DNA of 64,000 bases, taken from positions 5,306-69,305 of the forward strand of contig JAZNXL010000007.1 of NCBI GenBank assembly GCA_045593905.1. Reading direction: 5' to 3'. The DNA is from RGIG9041 sp045593905 (lineage in GTDB: Bacteria > Bacillota > Clostridia > Oscillospirales > QAKW01). The number at the start of each line of letters is the position of its first letter. Position 1 is the first letter of the stretch. Positions 16,088 to 24,004 of this stretch are shown in pieces. A program made the position numbers and the translations under genes. A model generated the notes under the pieces. It had not been told where the DNA came from and searched no databases. It saw only the letters and a program-made list of their open reading frames with translations.

Positions 16088-17025
16088 AGAAGGTTGCTTG
16101 CGTAGGAATTTTAGTTGCGGATGTAATAGTTGAAAAAGTTTCACGATATCCTGAAAATGGAAAAATGGCGCCGGTTAATTCTATTGTAATGTGTAACGGC
16201 GGCAATGCAATGACCGCAGCAATAAATTTAAGAAAGCTTGAAACGGAATCATATATTATTGGTATGATTGGCAATGACATGTTCGGCGAATTCTTAAAAA
16301 GTAAACTTTTAGAGAGCGGAACAAATATTAGTGGACTGAAAACAAATGACAATGTCCAGACTTCTACATCTGTCTTAATGATTGATGACGAAGGGGAGCG
16401 CTCTTATTTTCATTGCACAGGCACCAATTCTGTGTTTTCTGAAGAAGATATAGATTATAGTGTTATTGAAAAATGCGATATGGTGTTTGTTACAGGTTCT
16501 TTTCTTATGGACCGATTTGACGGCGCTCAAACAATGAACTTTCTAAAAAACTGTAAAAATATGGGTAAAACCACATTTCTTGATGTTTGTTGGGATGCTA
16601 CAGGGCAATGGGGAGAGCTACTTGATATGTCAATGCCGTACATTGATTATTTTATGCCCAGCTTTGATGAAGCTGTTTGTATTGCCAGCAAAGAAAATTT
16701 AGAGGAAATCGCAGATGTTTTTGTTTCAAAGGGAATAAAAAACGTTGTAATTAAGTTAGGCTCTAAAGGTTGTTATCTTCGCAAAGAAGGTGACCGAGAA
16801 GGTAAAGTATTTTCGCCATATTATGTAGAAAAACCTGTAGATACTGTTGGCGCTGGTGATAGCTTTTGTTCCGGATTTTTGGCGGCTTTTGCAAGAGGTA
16901 ACAATGTAGAAGATTGCGCAAGGTTTGCCAATGCAGTTGGCTGTCATTGCGTAATGGCAAAAGGAGCAACAGCAGGTATAAAATCATATACAGAAACAAT
17001 AAATTTTATAAATAAAAATAGTTAG
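16084..17025 (+). CDS. PfkB family carbohydrate kinase
   Basis: A 313-residue ribokinase-fold sugar kinase. The N-terminal MCNGGNAMTAAINLRKL segment (near 39) and the C-terminal ATP/anion-hole signature DTVGAGDSFCSGFLAAF (near 256, with the catalytic Asp in GAGD) are both present. AAGGAGATT before ATG 16084 sets the start; the frame runs 14 codons further upstream inside the PIG-L gene. It lies directly before a class II aldolase. This is the arrangement of tagatose-6-phosphate or fructose-1-phosphate type pathways, in which the kinase makes the bisphosphate or 1-phosphate that the aldolase splits. Confidence 0.92.
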   Translation: MKKVACVGILVADVIVEKVSRYPENGKMAPVNSIVMCNGGNAMTAAINLRKLETESYIIGMIGNDMFGEFLKSKLLESGTNISGLKTNDNVQTSTSVLMIDDEGERSYFHCTGTNSVFSEEDIDYSVIEKCDMVFVTGSFLMDRFDGAQTMNFLKNCKNMGKTTFLDVCWDATGQWGELLDMSMPYIDYFMPSFDEAVCIASKENLEEIADVFVSKGIKNVVIKLGSKGCYLRKEGDREGKVFSPYYVEKPVDTVGAGDSFCSGFLAAFARGNNVEDCARFANAVGCHCVMAKGATAGIKSYTETINFINKNS

Positions 17026-17036
17026 GGGAAATTATT

Positions 17037-17864
17037 ATGTTAGTAACATTAGAAGAAATTTTATGTGACGCTGAGAAAAAGAAGTATGGTGTAGGTCTTT
17101 TCAATATGCTTAATCTTGAGATGGCACGCGGAATAATTGAGGCGGCAGAGGAAGAAAAATCTCCGCTTATTCTTGGCGTTGCCGAGGTTCACCTTCCATT
17201 AATTCCATTTGATTATGCCGCTTTAATAATGAATAAAATCGCAAAAGAAGCAAAGGTGCCTGTTTGTTTACATTTTGACCATGGAACTGATTTTAATAAA
17301 ATTAAAGCTGCAATTGATGGGGGATTTACTTCTGTAATGTATGACGGAAGTTCTCTTCCTTATGAAGAAAATATTTTGAATACCAAAAAAATCAGTACTC
17401 TTGCACATGAAAAAGGAATTAGCGTTGAAGCAGAACTTGGACACGTGGGCGGTGCTGAAGGCGGAAACGATGACGGTATTGAAGAGATGTATACAAATGT
17501 TTCACAGGTTAACGATTTTATTGAACGTGCAGATATTGATGCGCTTGCAGTTGCAATAGGAACTGCTCACGGTCAGTATAAAACTAAGCCCAAACTTGAT
17601 ATTAATCGTCTTGCAGATATCTATAAAATTAGTAACAAACCTCTTGTGCTTCACGGCGGTAGTGGACTTTCGGATGATGATTTTAAAAACACAATTAAAA
17701 ATGGTATTAGAAAAATAAATATTTGTACCGAAATGTGTATTGCTTTGAGGGAAGCATATCTTAAGAGCGCGAATCACGAAATATTATTTGACGATGGTAA
17801 AAATGCTGTAAAAGAAATTGTTAAAAGTAAAATGCAGTTATTTGGCAGCAGTAATAAAGCGTAA
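17037..17864 (+). CDS. Class II (zinc) ketose-phosphate aldolase
   Basis: The enzyme cleaves a ketose phosphate into dihydroxyacetone phosphate and an aldehyde. At 275 residues it is the size of the tagatose/fructose-bisphosphate aldolase group (KbaY/GatY/Fba). Signatures: CLHFDHGTDFNKI (near 77, zinc His and catalytic Asp), GFTSVMYDGSSLPYEEN (near 97), VEAELGHVGG (near 132), GTAHGQYKTKP (near 175, zinc His) and LVLHGGSGLSDDDF (near 201, zinc His and phosphate loop). It follows the PfkB kinase by 11 bases and precedes the deaminase-like gene. The true substrate depends on the unusual upstream enzymes. Confidence 0.93.
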   Translation: MLVTLEEILCDAEKKKYGVGLFNMLNLEMARGIIEAAEEEKSPLILGVAEVHLPLIPFDYAALIMNKIAKEAKVPVCLHFDHGTDFNKIKAAIDGGFTSVMYDGSSLPYEENILNTKKISTLAHEKGISVEAELGHVGGAEGGNDDGIEEMYTNVSQVNDFIERADIDALAVAIGTAHGQYKTKPKLDINRLADIYKISNKPLVLHGGSGLSDDDFKNTIKNGIRKINICTEMCIALREAYLKSANHEILFDDGKNAVKEIVKSKMQLFGSSNKA

Positions 17865-17886
17865 AAAGGTTTTAGGAGAAAATGTT

Positions 17887-18825
17887 ATGGATTTTTTATC
17901 AACTGTAAAAGGTAGTCTTTTAGAAGATTTTTATCCCAAGGGCTGGGATATGAAGAAAATAGACGAGTGCTGCGAAAAAGGTGTTGAAAGAGAAGACTGG
18001 TGGAATAAAGATTTTAGCCCCATCGCTTGTGAAACACTTAATGACTTTGATACATTTATGGGTCACGAAATTGCATTACAAATTAAAAATGCAAGAGACC
18101 GTGGCGAAAAACTTGCTATGATTTTACCTGTTGGTCCTATGGGTATGTACAAATGGGCAGTTTACTTTTTGACAGAGTGGAAGGTATGCTGTGACCACGT
18201 TTACACATTTAATATGGACGAGTGGGCTGATGCTGATGGTAATACATTACCCAGCACAAACCCTGCTTCGTTTGAGTACAGTATGAAACAAGCTTTCTTT
18301 GATAAGCTTGGCGAGCTTACTATTCCACCTTCACAACGCAACTTTGCTACAAAAGAAAATCTTCCTACTTATGCTAAAAAGATTGCTGACTTAAAAGCCG
18401 AGGGCGCTAAGCTTGTACTTGTATTTGGTATTGGTAGAATGTGCCATATAGCTTTCTGGGAACCGCAATTCGCTGAAGATTATGCATCTGAGGCTGATTG
18501 GAAAGCTGCAACACATAGAATAGGTGCAAAACTCCACCCGCTTACTATTGAACAAAACGCACTTACAAGCTTTAAGAGCCGCACAACACTCGTTCCTTGT
18601 CGCGCAAACACCGTAGGCCCCGGTCTGTTTTTACAAGCTGATATTATAATCGGTGGTTGTGATGGTGTTTTAGGACGTGGAATGGGCTGGCAAGGTATGA
18701 GCTTTTTAACAACATTACATTACGGTCCCGATATGAATATTACAAGCACATATATGCCTACGCTTCCCGGTAAGCTCTTCTACTTAAAAGAACTTGCAGG
18801 TCCGCTTGTTGCCGAGTGTAACTAG
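17887..18825 (+). CDS. Glucosamine-6-phosphate deaminase-like protein with altered active site
   Basis: A 312-residue NagB-fold protein. NagB turns glucosamine-6-P into fructose-6-P plus ammonia. Retained: the catalytic Asp in FNMDEW (Asp111), His187 and Glu192 in the block CHIAFWEP, and the NTVG motif near 245. Changed: the phosphate loop TGSTP is replaced by VGPMG (82-86), and the Asp-Gly of the GxGxDGHIAF motif is Met185-Cys186. A different substrate, perhaps not 6-phosphorylated, is therefore likely. The start is ATG 17887 after AGGAG; longer in-frame starts overlap the aldolase gene. It is the last gene before a strong terminator. Confidence 0.88.
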   Translation: MDFLSTVKGSLLEDFYPKGWDMKKIDECCEKGVEREDWWNKDFSPIACETLNDFDTFMGHEIALQIKNARDRGEKLAMILPVGPMGMYKWAVYFLTEWKVCCDHVYTFNMDEWADADGNTLPSTNPASFEYSMKQAFFDKLGELTIPPSQRNFATKENLPTYAKKIADLKAEGAKLVLVFGIGRMCHIAFWEPQFAEDYASEADWKAATHRIGAKLHPLTIEQNALTSFKSRTTLVPCRANTVGPGLFLQADIIIGGCDGVLGRGMGWQGMSFLTTLHYGPDMNITSTYMPTLPGKLFYLKELAGPLVAECN

Positions 18826-18829
18826 TTTA

Positions 18830-18862
18830 ATAAAAGCAGTCAAATTGACTGCTTTTATTTTT
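18830..18862 (+). terminator. Terminator of the amino-sugar operon
   Basis: The long stem AAAAGCAGTCAA/TTGACTGCTTTT (18832-18857) is followed by a T-rich tail. Confidence 0.92.
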
Positions 18863-18865
18863 TTG

Positions 18866-18894
18866 TTGATTAAAATAGTTTAATGTGTTATTAT
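18866..18894 (+). promoter_or_regulatory. Promoter of the FAD oxidoreductase gene, apparently giving a leaderless mRNA
   Basis: TTGATT (18866-18871), a 17-base spacer and TATTAT (18889-18894). Only six bases separate the -10 box from ATG 18901, so the transcript should start at or next to the start codon. No Shine-Dalgarno site is present before that ATG. Confidence 0.7.
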
Positions 18895-18900
18895 ATTTTT

Positions 18901-20190
18901 ATGGAAAATTTAGTATTAAAAAAAGAAATTAAAGTATCAAAAAAATATCAGGTTGTTGTATGCGGCGGCGGTCCTTCGGGATTTATTGCTGCTATTGCCG
19001 CAGCAAGAACCGGCGCTTCCGTCGCCATAATAGAAAGGTATGGCTTTTTTGGCGGAATGGCAACTGCCGGACTTGTAGCACCAATTTCAGAGTTTATGCA
19101 TGAGGGTGAGCTTATTGCAGGCGGTATTCCGCTTGAGTTTGTTAACCGTATGTACGAATTCGGCTATGGTAAAATGTGCGAGCCTCGTGGTAATTATGTA
19201 TTCCACCCCGAAGCTTATAAATTAGTCGCTGAACAGATGATTGACGAAGAAAATATTGATGTGTATTTTCATTCGTTTGTGTCTGATTGTGTTGTTAAAG
19301 ACGGCAAGATTACACATGTTGTTTTTGAATCTAAAAGCGGCACAATGGCTATTGAGGCTGATTATGTAATTGACGCTACAGGTGACGGTGATATTGCGTA
19401 TATGGCAAACGTTCCTATGCAAAACTATAATATGCCATTACAACCTGTTTCTATGTATTTTGTAATAGGTGACGTTGATACCGATGCTATTAAGGGCTAC
19501 TATCCGGGTGAAAAAAGCAGTAGCTTAAAGCACGTACATGAGCGCCTTAATGAACTTAAAAAAACTAAGGATATTCCGCAGTTTGGCGGTCCTTGGTGCT
19601 TTGCAGGTATCGGTGAAGGCATTTGTATGGTGAATATGACAAGAACATCGGCTGACTGGCTCAATGTAGAGTCGGCAACTGCTGCTGAATTTCAATTAAA
19701 GCAAGACGTGTTTAAATGCGTTCAGGTTCTTCGTGAGAATTTTGACGAATTTAAAAATGCAAAGCTTTTACAAATGGCTATGCAAGCAGGTATTCGTGAA
19801 ACTCGTCACATAAAAGGTGTCCATGTTTTAACAGGTGAAGAATATAAGAATTCGGTTAATTTTTATGATTCTATTGCACGCTGTTCTCATCCTATAGATA
19901 TTCACAGCGCAACTGATAACTCACAACAATGCACTCATCTTAAAGAAGCTGCATATATCCCGTACAGGTCAATTATCGCTGAAGGCTTTGATAACTTGCT
20001 TGTGCCTTCAAGATGTTTTTCGGCTGACCGAGAGGCTTTTGCATCAGCTCGTGTTCAGGTTGGTGTTATGGGCATGGGTCAGGCGGCTGGTGTTGCGGCT
20101 GCACTTTGTGCTAAAAATGGCGCTGTTGTATCACAGGTTAATATTGAAAATCTTAAACAAATTCTAATCGATTGGGGCGTTGTAATATGA
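18901..20190 (+). CDS. FAD-dependent oxidoreductase
   Basis: A 429-residue flavoprotein of the FAD_oxidored group. The Rossmann motif is VVVCGGGPSGFIAAIAAARTG (glycines at 22-24 and 27), followed by GFFGGMATAGLVAP, a signature of this group. DATGDGDIAY near 160 and the C-terminal GVMGMGQAAGVAAALC FAD-contact block are present. ATG 18901 is chosen because the only other ATG (18883) lies inside the promoter. It sits behind the amino-sugar operon terminator with its own promoter and overlaps the deaminase gene by 4 bases. The substrate is unknown; relatives often sit in sugar-use clusters of gut bacteria. Confidence 0.88.
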   Translation: MENLVLKKEIKVSKKYQVVVCGGGPSGFIAAIAAARTGASVAIIERYGFFGGMATAGLVAPISEFMHEGELIAGGIPLEFVNRMYEFGYGKMCEPRGNYVFHPEAYKLVAEQMIDEENIDVYFHSFVSDCVVKDGKITHVVFESKSGTMAIEADYVIDATGDGDIAYMANVPMQNYNMPLQPVSMYFVIGDVDTDAIKGYYPGEKSSSLKHVHERLNELKKTKDIPQFGGPWCFAGIGEGICMVNMTRTSADWLNVESATAAEFQLKQDVFKCVQVLRENFDEFKNAKLLQMAMQAGIRETRHIKGVHVLTGEEYKNSVNFYDSIARCSHPIDIHSATDNSQQCTHLKEAAYIPYRSIIAEGFDNLLVPSRCFSADREAFASARVQVGVMGMGQAAGVAAALCAKNGAVVSQVNIENLKQILIDWGVVI

Positions 20191-20678
20191 GACGTGACAA
20201 AATTAATTATTATCTTGATATAGCAGAAACTGCAATTAATCGCGGCACCTGCTTAAGACGCAATTTTGGCGCTATTATTGTAAAAAACGACCAGATTATT
20301 TCAACAGGTTACACAGGAGCTCCTCGCGGCAGAATTAACTGTTGTGACAGGGGTGAGTGTATCCGTGAAAAGAAAAATGTTAAAAGCGGTGAAAGATACG
20401 AGCTTTGCCGTTCGGTACACGCCGAAGCAAACTGTATTATTTCGGCTGCGCGCAACGATATGATTGGCTCAACAATGTTTTTGGTCGGCAAAGAGGCAAA
20501 AACAGGCGAGTACGTTAAAAACACAACATCGTGTACTATGTGCCAGCGTTTAATTATTAATGCAGGAATATCAAAACTTATTGTTAGAGATAACATTAAC
20601 GATTACCGCGAAATTGATGTTGAAAGCTGGATAACCAATGACGAATCATTGATTGGTGAAAGCTCATACGGAAAGTAA
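20187..20678 (+). CDS. dCMP deaminase-family protein (ComE-like)
   Basis: A 163-residue zinc deaminase of the deoxycytidylate deaminase type, normally converting dCMP to dUMP. The zinc motif is complete: His78-Ala-Glu80 and Cys116-Thr-Met-Cys119. The N-terminus RRDKINYYLDIAETAINRGTC and the GAIIVKNDQIISTGYTGAPRG segment fit ComEB/dCMP deaminase. The start ATG overlaps the oxidoreductase stop (ATGA), so translation is coupled. Pairing with a FAD oxidoreductase is unusual and may be only convenience. Confidence 0.9.
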   Translation: MRRDKINYYLDIAETAINRGTCLRRNFGAIIVKNDQIISTGYTGAPRGRINCCDRGECIREKKNVKSGERYELCRSVHAEANCIISAARNDMIGSTMFLVGKEAKTGEYVKNTTSCTMCQRLIINAGISKLIVRDNINDYREIDVESWITNDESLIGESSYGK

Positions 20679-20711
20679 TTAAAAAGAGGTATCATTGATA
20701 CCTCTTTTTTT
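20679..20711. terminator. Bidirectional terminator
   Basis: The stem AAAGAGGTATCA/TGATACCTCTTT is flanked by A and T runs. It separates the deaminase gene from the convergent Cys-rich gene. Confidence 0.92.
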
Positions 20712-21501
20712 AGTCTTTACATTTTTTAAAATCGGGAGGGAAAAACTCGTTTGTAGGGAAGGATAGTCTTTCGAAATAACGGCAAGGCTCTTCTTCGTTG
20801 CAGGGCTTACATTCTTTATCGGGTAAGCAGAATTTTGTTGAGGGTATAAGAAGTTGAACTTCTCTGATTATTCTTACAATACTGAATACACCTATTGTAA
20901 CAACAAGGCTTCTTTCACCGCAAGGTACAAGTCCTTCGTCAAAGCAGCAAGTTACACAGTTGGGTAGTGACTGAATATCGGCTTCACAACAGCAGTTAGT
21001 GTTACAGGTGGGAACAATTTTTGTGCTTAAAACAATTGGGTCTACAACGTCAACCTCGGCTATAGGCAAATTAACTGTTTCTTTTGTTCTTTCGAGGCAG
21101 GAGTTCTTATTATATTTTGAAGAGTATGTCACGCTGTTTCCTTCGCTGCCAAACAGTATTACTGTTTTACTACATGTTGCAAGACCTTCTATTAAGCAAG
21201 GTCTGCCAATACCTGTGTTTACTTCAAACTGTAAAATGAAGTAAAATGTTATATTAACTGAGTAAAATCCCTTGTTAAAAGGAACGGGGTCTAAATCAAC
21301 AGATGTCCAAATAAGGTCTGCTTTGTGGGTTTTAACATTTACTGCACTATCTATTGCTTTTTGTCCGTGCGGATTTAAATACACCTTTAAGTCACTAAAG
21401 CAATCTTTATCTTTACAGGTGTCGTAAATTCTTTGTGCATTTATACACACCTCATCTTTAAATTTAAACTCTTCGGGTTTATGTTGCTCAAAGTTTTCCA
21501 T
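20710..21501 (-). CDS. Conserved clostridial Cys-rich protein, candidate spore-coat component
   Basis: A 263-residue protein with about 22 cysteines, including CNTNCCCEAD (near 165) and CVTCCFDEGLVPCGER (near 183). The rest is beta-rich: DLIWTSVDLDPVPFNKGFYSVNITFYF, VILFGSEG, VVDPIVLSTKI, FSIVRIIREVQLLIP and a proline/acidic end FPTNEFFPPDF. I recall this pattern from unannotated clostridial proteins but know no function. There is no signal peptide or membrane helix. A sigma-K-like promoter lies 45 bases upstream. Cys-rich, cytoplasmic and possibly mother-cell expressed, it may belong to the spore coat; that role is inference. Confidence 0.85.
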   Translation of the reverse strand: MENFEQHKPEEFKFKDEVCINAQRIYDTCKDKDCFSDLKVYLNPHGQKAIDSAVNVKTHKADLIWTSVDLDPVPFNKGFYSVNITFYFILQFEVNTGIGRPCLIEGLATCSKTVILFGSEGNSVTYSSKYNKNSCLERTKETVNLPIAEVDVVDPIVLSTKIVPTCNTNCCCEADIQSLPNCVTCCFDEGLVPCGERSLVVTIGVFSIVRIIREVQLLIPSTKFCLPDKECKPCNEEEPCRYFERLSFPTNEFFPPDFKKCKD

Positions 21502-21545
21502 AAATTTTCCTCCATATGTTTATTAAGCTTAGTCGCTTGTAATAT

Positions 21546-21573
21546 TACTATATGGTTTTTATTTATTTTTTGT
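21546..21573 (-). promoter_or_regulatory. Sigma-K-like promoter for the Cys-rich gene
   Basis: On the minus strand ACA (21573-21571), 16 bases, then CATATAGTA (21554-21546). This fits the sigma-K form AC-16/17-CATAnnnTA. The same arrangement occurs before the 29-residue Cys-rich gene at 55754. Confidence 0.5.
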
Positions 21574-21581
21574 TAAAAATG

Positions 21582-21610
21582 TTGCAGTCACGGTTTTTTT
21601 GTGTTATAAT
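21582..21610 (+). promoter_or_regulatory. Promoter of the lipoprotein gene
   Basis: TTGCAG (21582-21587), 17 bases, perfect TATAAT (21605-21610). Confidence 0.75.
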
Positions 21611-21667
21611 ATCAAAAAGATTTTAGTTTTATGAATTTCATACCTTAAAGGTAGATTGGAGTTTTAT

Positions 21668-22270
21668 ATGAAATTTAAAAGAATTATCGCGGTTTTATTA
21701 GTTTTGTGTATGGTGTTTTGCCTTACATCTTGTAAGTCGGGCGACCCTAAAAAAGTTGTTAATGACTTTATGAAAGCACTTGTTAAATACGATGTAAACG
21801 CAATGGCAAAATACGTTGAAGATATTCCTACCAACACTAACAGTATCTACAAACACGATATTTATACATCTGGTTATTATGTTGACCTTTATCAAATGGC
21901 CAACGAAGGCAGGCTTACATACAAAATTGTGTCTGTTAAAGGCAACACTGTTAAAGTAAAGGTTAAAATGCCCGATATTTATACTCTTTACTCAAACACT
22001 TTAATGTCACTTGTTTCGCAAACTTTTGCAAACGAAGAACTTTTAAATTATGTTCTCGATGAAGAAAACGACCCTCAGCTTATGCTTATTGCGTTAATGA
22101 TTGATGCTGTTGAAAACGGTGATGTTGGTGTTGTTGAAGAAGAGTTTGTCCTTAAAACCGGCAAAATCAACGGTGAATTGAAAATTATGACAAACGAACA
22201 GCTTGAACAACTAATGACAAGCAAACTTTGTCTTGTTCAAAAAGATGTACTTTCTGAAATAACTGAATAA
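21668..22270 (+). CDS. Lipoprotein of unknown function
   Basis: A 200-residue exported lipoprotein. The signal peptide is MKFKRIIAVLLVLCMVFCLTSC, with lipobox LTSC and the lipid-bearing Cys at residue 22. The mature part begins KSGDPKKVVNDFMKALVKYDVNAMAKYVED, resembling the DUF4878/NTF2-like lipoproteins of Firmicutes, which have a helix pair and then a beta sheet. It would sit on the outer face of the membrane. A TTG nine bases earlier in frame is rejected because TTGGAG is the ribosome site itself. It has its own promoter and terminator. Confidence 0.85.
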   Translation: MKFKRIIAVLLVLCMVFCLTSCKSGDPKKVVNDFMKALVKYDVNAMAKYVEDIPTNTNSIYKHDIYTSGYYVDLYQMANEGRLTYKIVSVKGNTVKVKVKMPDIYTLYSNTLMSLVSQTFANEELLNYVLDEENDPQLMLIALMIDAVENGDVGVVEEEFVLKTGKINGELKIMTNEQLEQLMTSKLCLVQKDVLSEITE

Positions 22271-22296
22271 AAAAAGAGCCATAAGGCTCTTTTTTA
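22269..22296 (+). terminator. Terminator of the lipoprotein gene
   Basis: The stem AAAAAGAGCC/GGCTCTTTTT with loop ATAA and a T tail. Confidence 0.9.
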
Positions 22297-22378
22297 TTTG
22301 TTTTTTGTCAATAATAATACAAAAAGCTAAGAAAAGAGATGTATTAAAATCTGGGTAAAAAGAAGTTCTTTTGTATTA

Positions 22379-23938
22379 TTGTTTTTATGGCTGATTATAA
22401 TTGTTCTTACCTTTAGAATATATTATATTTCAATAGGTGGGCTAAACGATAAAGTTTTAACAACTGCGGGTGGCAGGGTAGCTTCAAATGTTCTATATAA
22501 TTCAAAAGGCGTTATATATGATAGAAATTTAAATGCATTATCGGGTAACTGCAAGGTTTATTATCTCATTATCAATCCGAGAACTTTTGATGTTTCGCAA
22601 CTTGAATATTTAGCTTTTATAACAAAAAACTCTAAACAATCAATATCGGCAAAATTAAAGAGAGAAACACCGTTTGTTTTATACAGTTACCAACAACCAA
22701 TAAATATTGATGGTGTTACTTGCTTTGAAGGTGTAACGAGATACCACAGTGACAGCGTATGCAAGCATCTTATAGGTTACCTCGATAATGAACAAAATGT
22801 TGGCGTGTCGGGTATAGAAAAATCATATAACGATTTTTTGTCAAAATACTCGAGTTCTACAACGTTTTCATATTCAGCAAATGCTGTGAGAGGTATAATT
22901 TCAGGACTTAAAATTGATGTAAACAAAGAAAACGATACACAAAACGGAATCGTTTTATCTTTAGATAAAGAGTTATCAATAGCCGCTGAAAAGGCACTTA
23001 AATCACACGTAGATAAAGGCTGCGCTATTATAATGAATTGTGATAACGGTGAGCTGCTAACGGTAAGTTCAACACCTGATTTTAATGTAAACAACGTTTA
23101 TGAATATACTGATTCATTGGGTGGTGAACTAATTAATAACGCGCTTACAAACCAAACTGTCGGCTCTGTTTTTAAAATGGTTATTGCTTCAATTGCATAT
23201 AATGAGCAATTAGATAATTTCGAGTATGAGTGTAAAGGTGCCGTTGAAATTAGCAAGCATAAAATTAGTTGTCAAAACAAAATAGAACACGGCAAACAAA
23301 CGTTAACACAAGCGTTTTCAAATTCCTGTAACTGTTATTTTATATCACTCGGACAGTTAATCGGATACGATAAAATAATTGATTATTGTAGATTGTACGG
23401 AATTGACAGTAGCATAAAACTTGCGAACGATATTTATTCAGATTCGGCAGTTTTGCCAAAAGACGAGGGGAGCGTTGCGCTTGCAAATCTATCTATCGGT
23501 CAGGGCAAGCTAATGATTTCGCCACTTGTAATATCAAGATTAACTGCATTAATGTGTAACGGTGGATATTTAATTAATCCTACTGTGTATAAAGGCACTT
23601 ACATTGATGGTGTCTTAGAAAATTCTCCCGAATATAGCTATAAAAATAACGTTTTAAGTAATGAAACAAGCGATAAAATGAAGAGCTTGCTAATTGATTG
23701 TGTGGAAAACGGTACGGGAAGAAACGCAAAACCTGAAAGTAATGGTGCAGGCGGTAAAACTGCGAGCGCGCAAACAGGACGTTTTAGTGGCGAAAATGAG
23801 ATTTTAAACACATATTTCACTGGCTTTTATCCTGCTGATAACCCGAAATATGTAATAACAGTTTTTGCATTTGACGGCGAATCTGGTTCAAAAACATGTG
23901 CGCCTGTGTTCAAAGAAATATGTGATTATATTAATTAA
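22379..23938 (+). CDS. Class B penicillin-binding protein (transpeptidase)
   Basis: The protein cross-links peptidoglycan outside the membrane. There is one N-terminal anchor helix (residues 1-17), a pedestal domain with GVIYDRNLNAL and GVSGIEKSYNDFL, and a transpeptidase domain. Catalytic motifs: Ser263-Val-Phe-Lys266, Ser316-Cys-Asn318 and Lys460-Thr-Ala (GGKTASAQTG; usually KTG). Length 519 fits the PbpA/FtsI-like group. The start is uncertain. TTG 22379 is the first usual start codon, but it cuts off upstream in-frame codons encoding basic residues (WVKRSS) that normally precede such a helix. ATT 22343 is an alternative, giving 531 residues. No partner rodA/ftsW is adjacent. Confidence 0.88.
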   Translation: MFLWLIIIVLTFRIYYISIGGLNDKVLTTAGGRVASNVLYNSKGVIYDRNLNALSGNCKVYYLIINPRTFDVSQLEYLAFITKNSKQSISAKLKRETPFVLYSYQQPINIDGVTCFEGVTRYHSDSVCKHLIGYLDNEQNVGVSGIEKSYNDFLSKYSSSTTFSYSANAVRGIISGLKIDVNKENDTQNGIVLSLDKELSIAAEKALKSHVDKGCAIIMNCDNGELLTVSSTPDFNVNNVYEYTDSLGGELINNALTNQTVGSVFKMVIASIAYNEQLDNFEYECKGAVEISKHKISCQNKIEHGKQTLTQAFSNSCNCYFISLGQLIGYDKIIDYCRLYGIDSSIKLANDIYSDSAVLPKDEGSVALANLSIGQGKLMISPLVISRLTALMCNGGYLINPTVYKGTYIDGVLENSPEYSYKNNVLSNETSDKMKSLLIDCVENGTGRNAKPESNGAGGKTASAQTGRFSGENEILNTYFTGFYPADNPKYVITVFAFDGESGSKTCAPVFKEICDYIN

Positions 23939-23942
23939 GTTA

Positions 23943-23970
23943 TTGACAGTTTATTAAAATATGTTATAAT
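23943..23970 (+). promoter_or_regulatory. Promoter of the alaS T-box transcript
   Basis: Perfect TTGACA (23943-23948) and perfect TATAAT (23965-23970), 16-base spacer. Confidence 0.88.
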
Positions 23971-24004
23971 TTTATGGTAATTGTTATTTTGTTGACAAAA
24001 ATCT

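Noticed and set aside
18883..18903. ATG 18883 as start of the FAD oxidoreductase
   Set aside because: It lies within the spacer/-10 region of the only visible promoter and has no ribosome site; the NAD/FAD fold begins well after ATG 18901.
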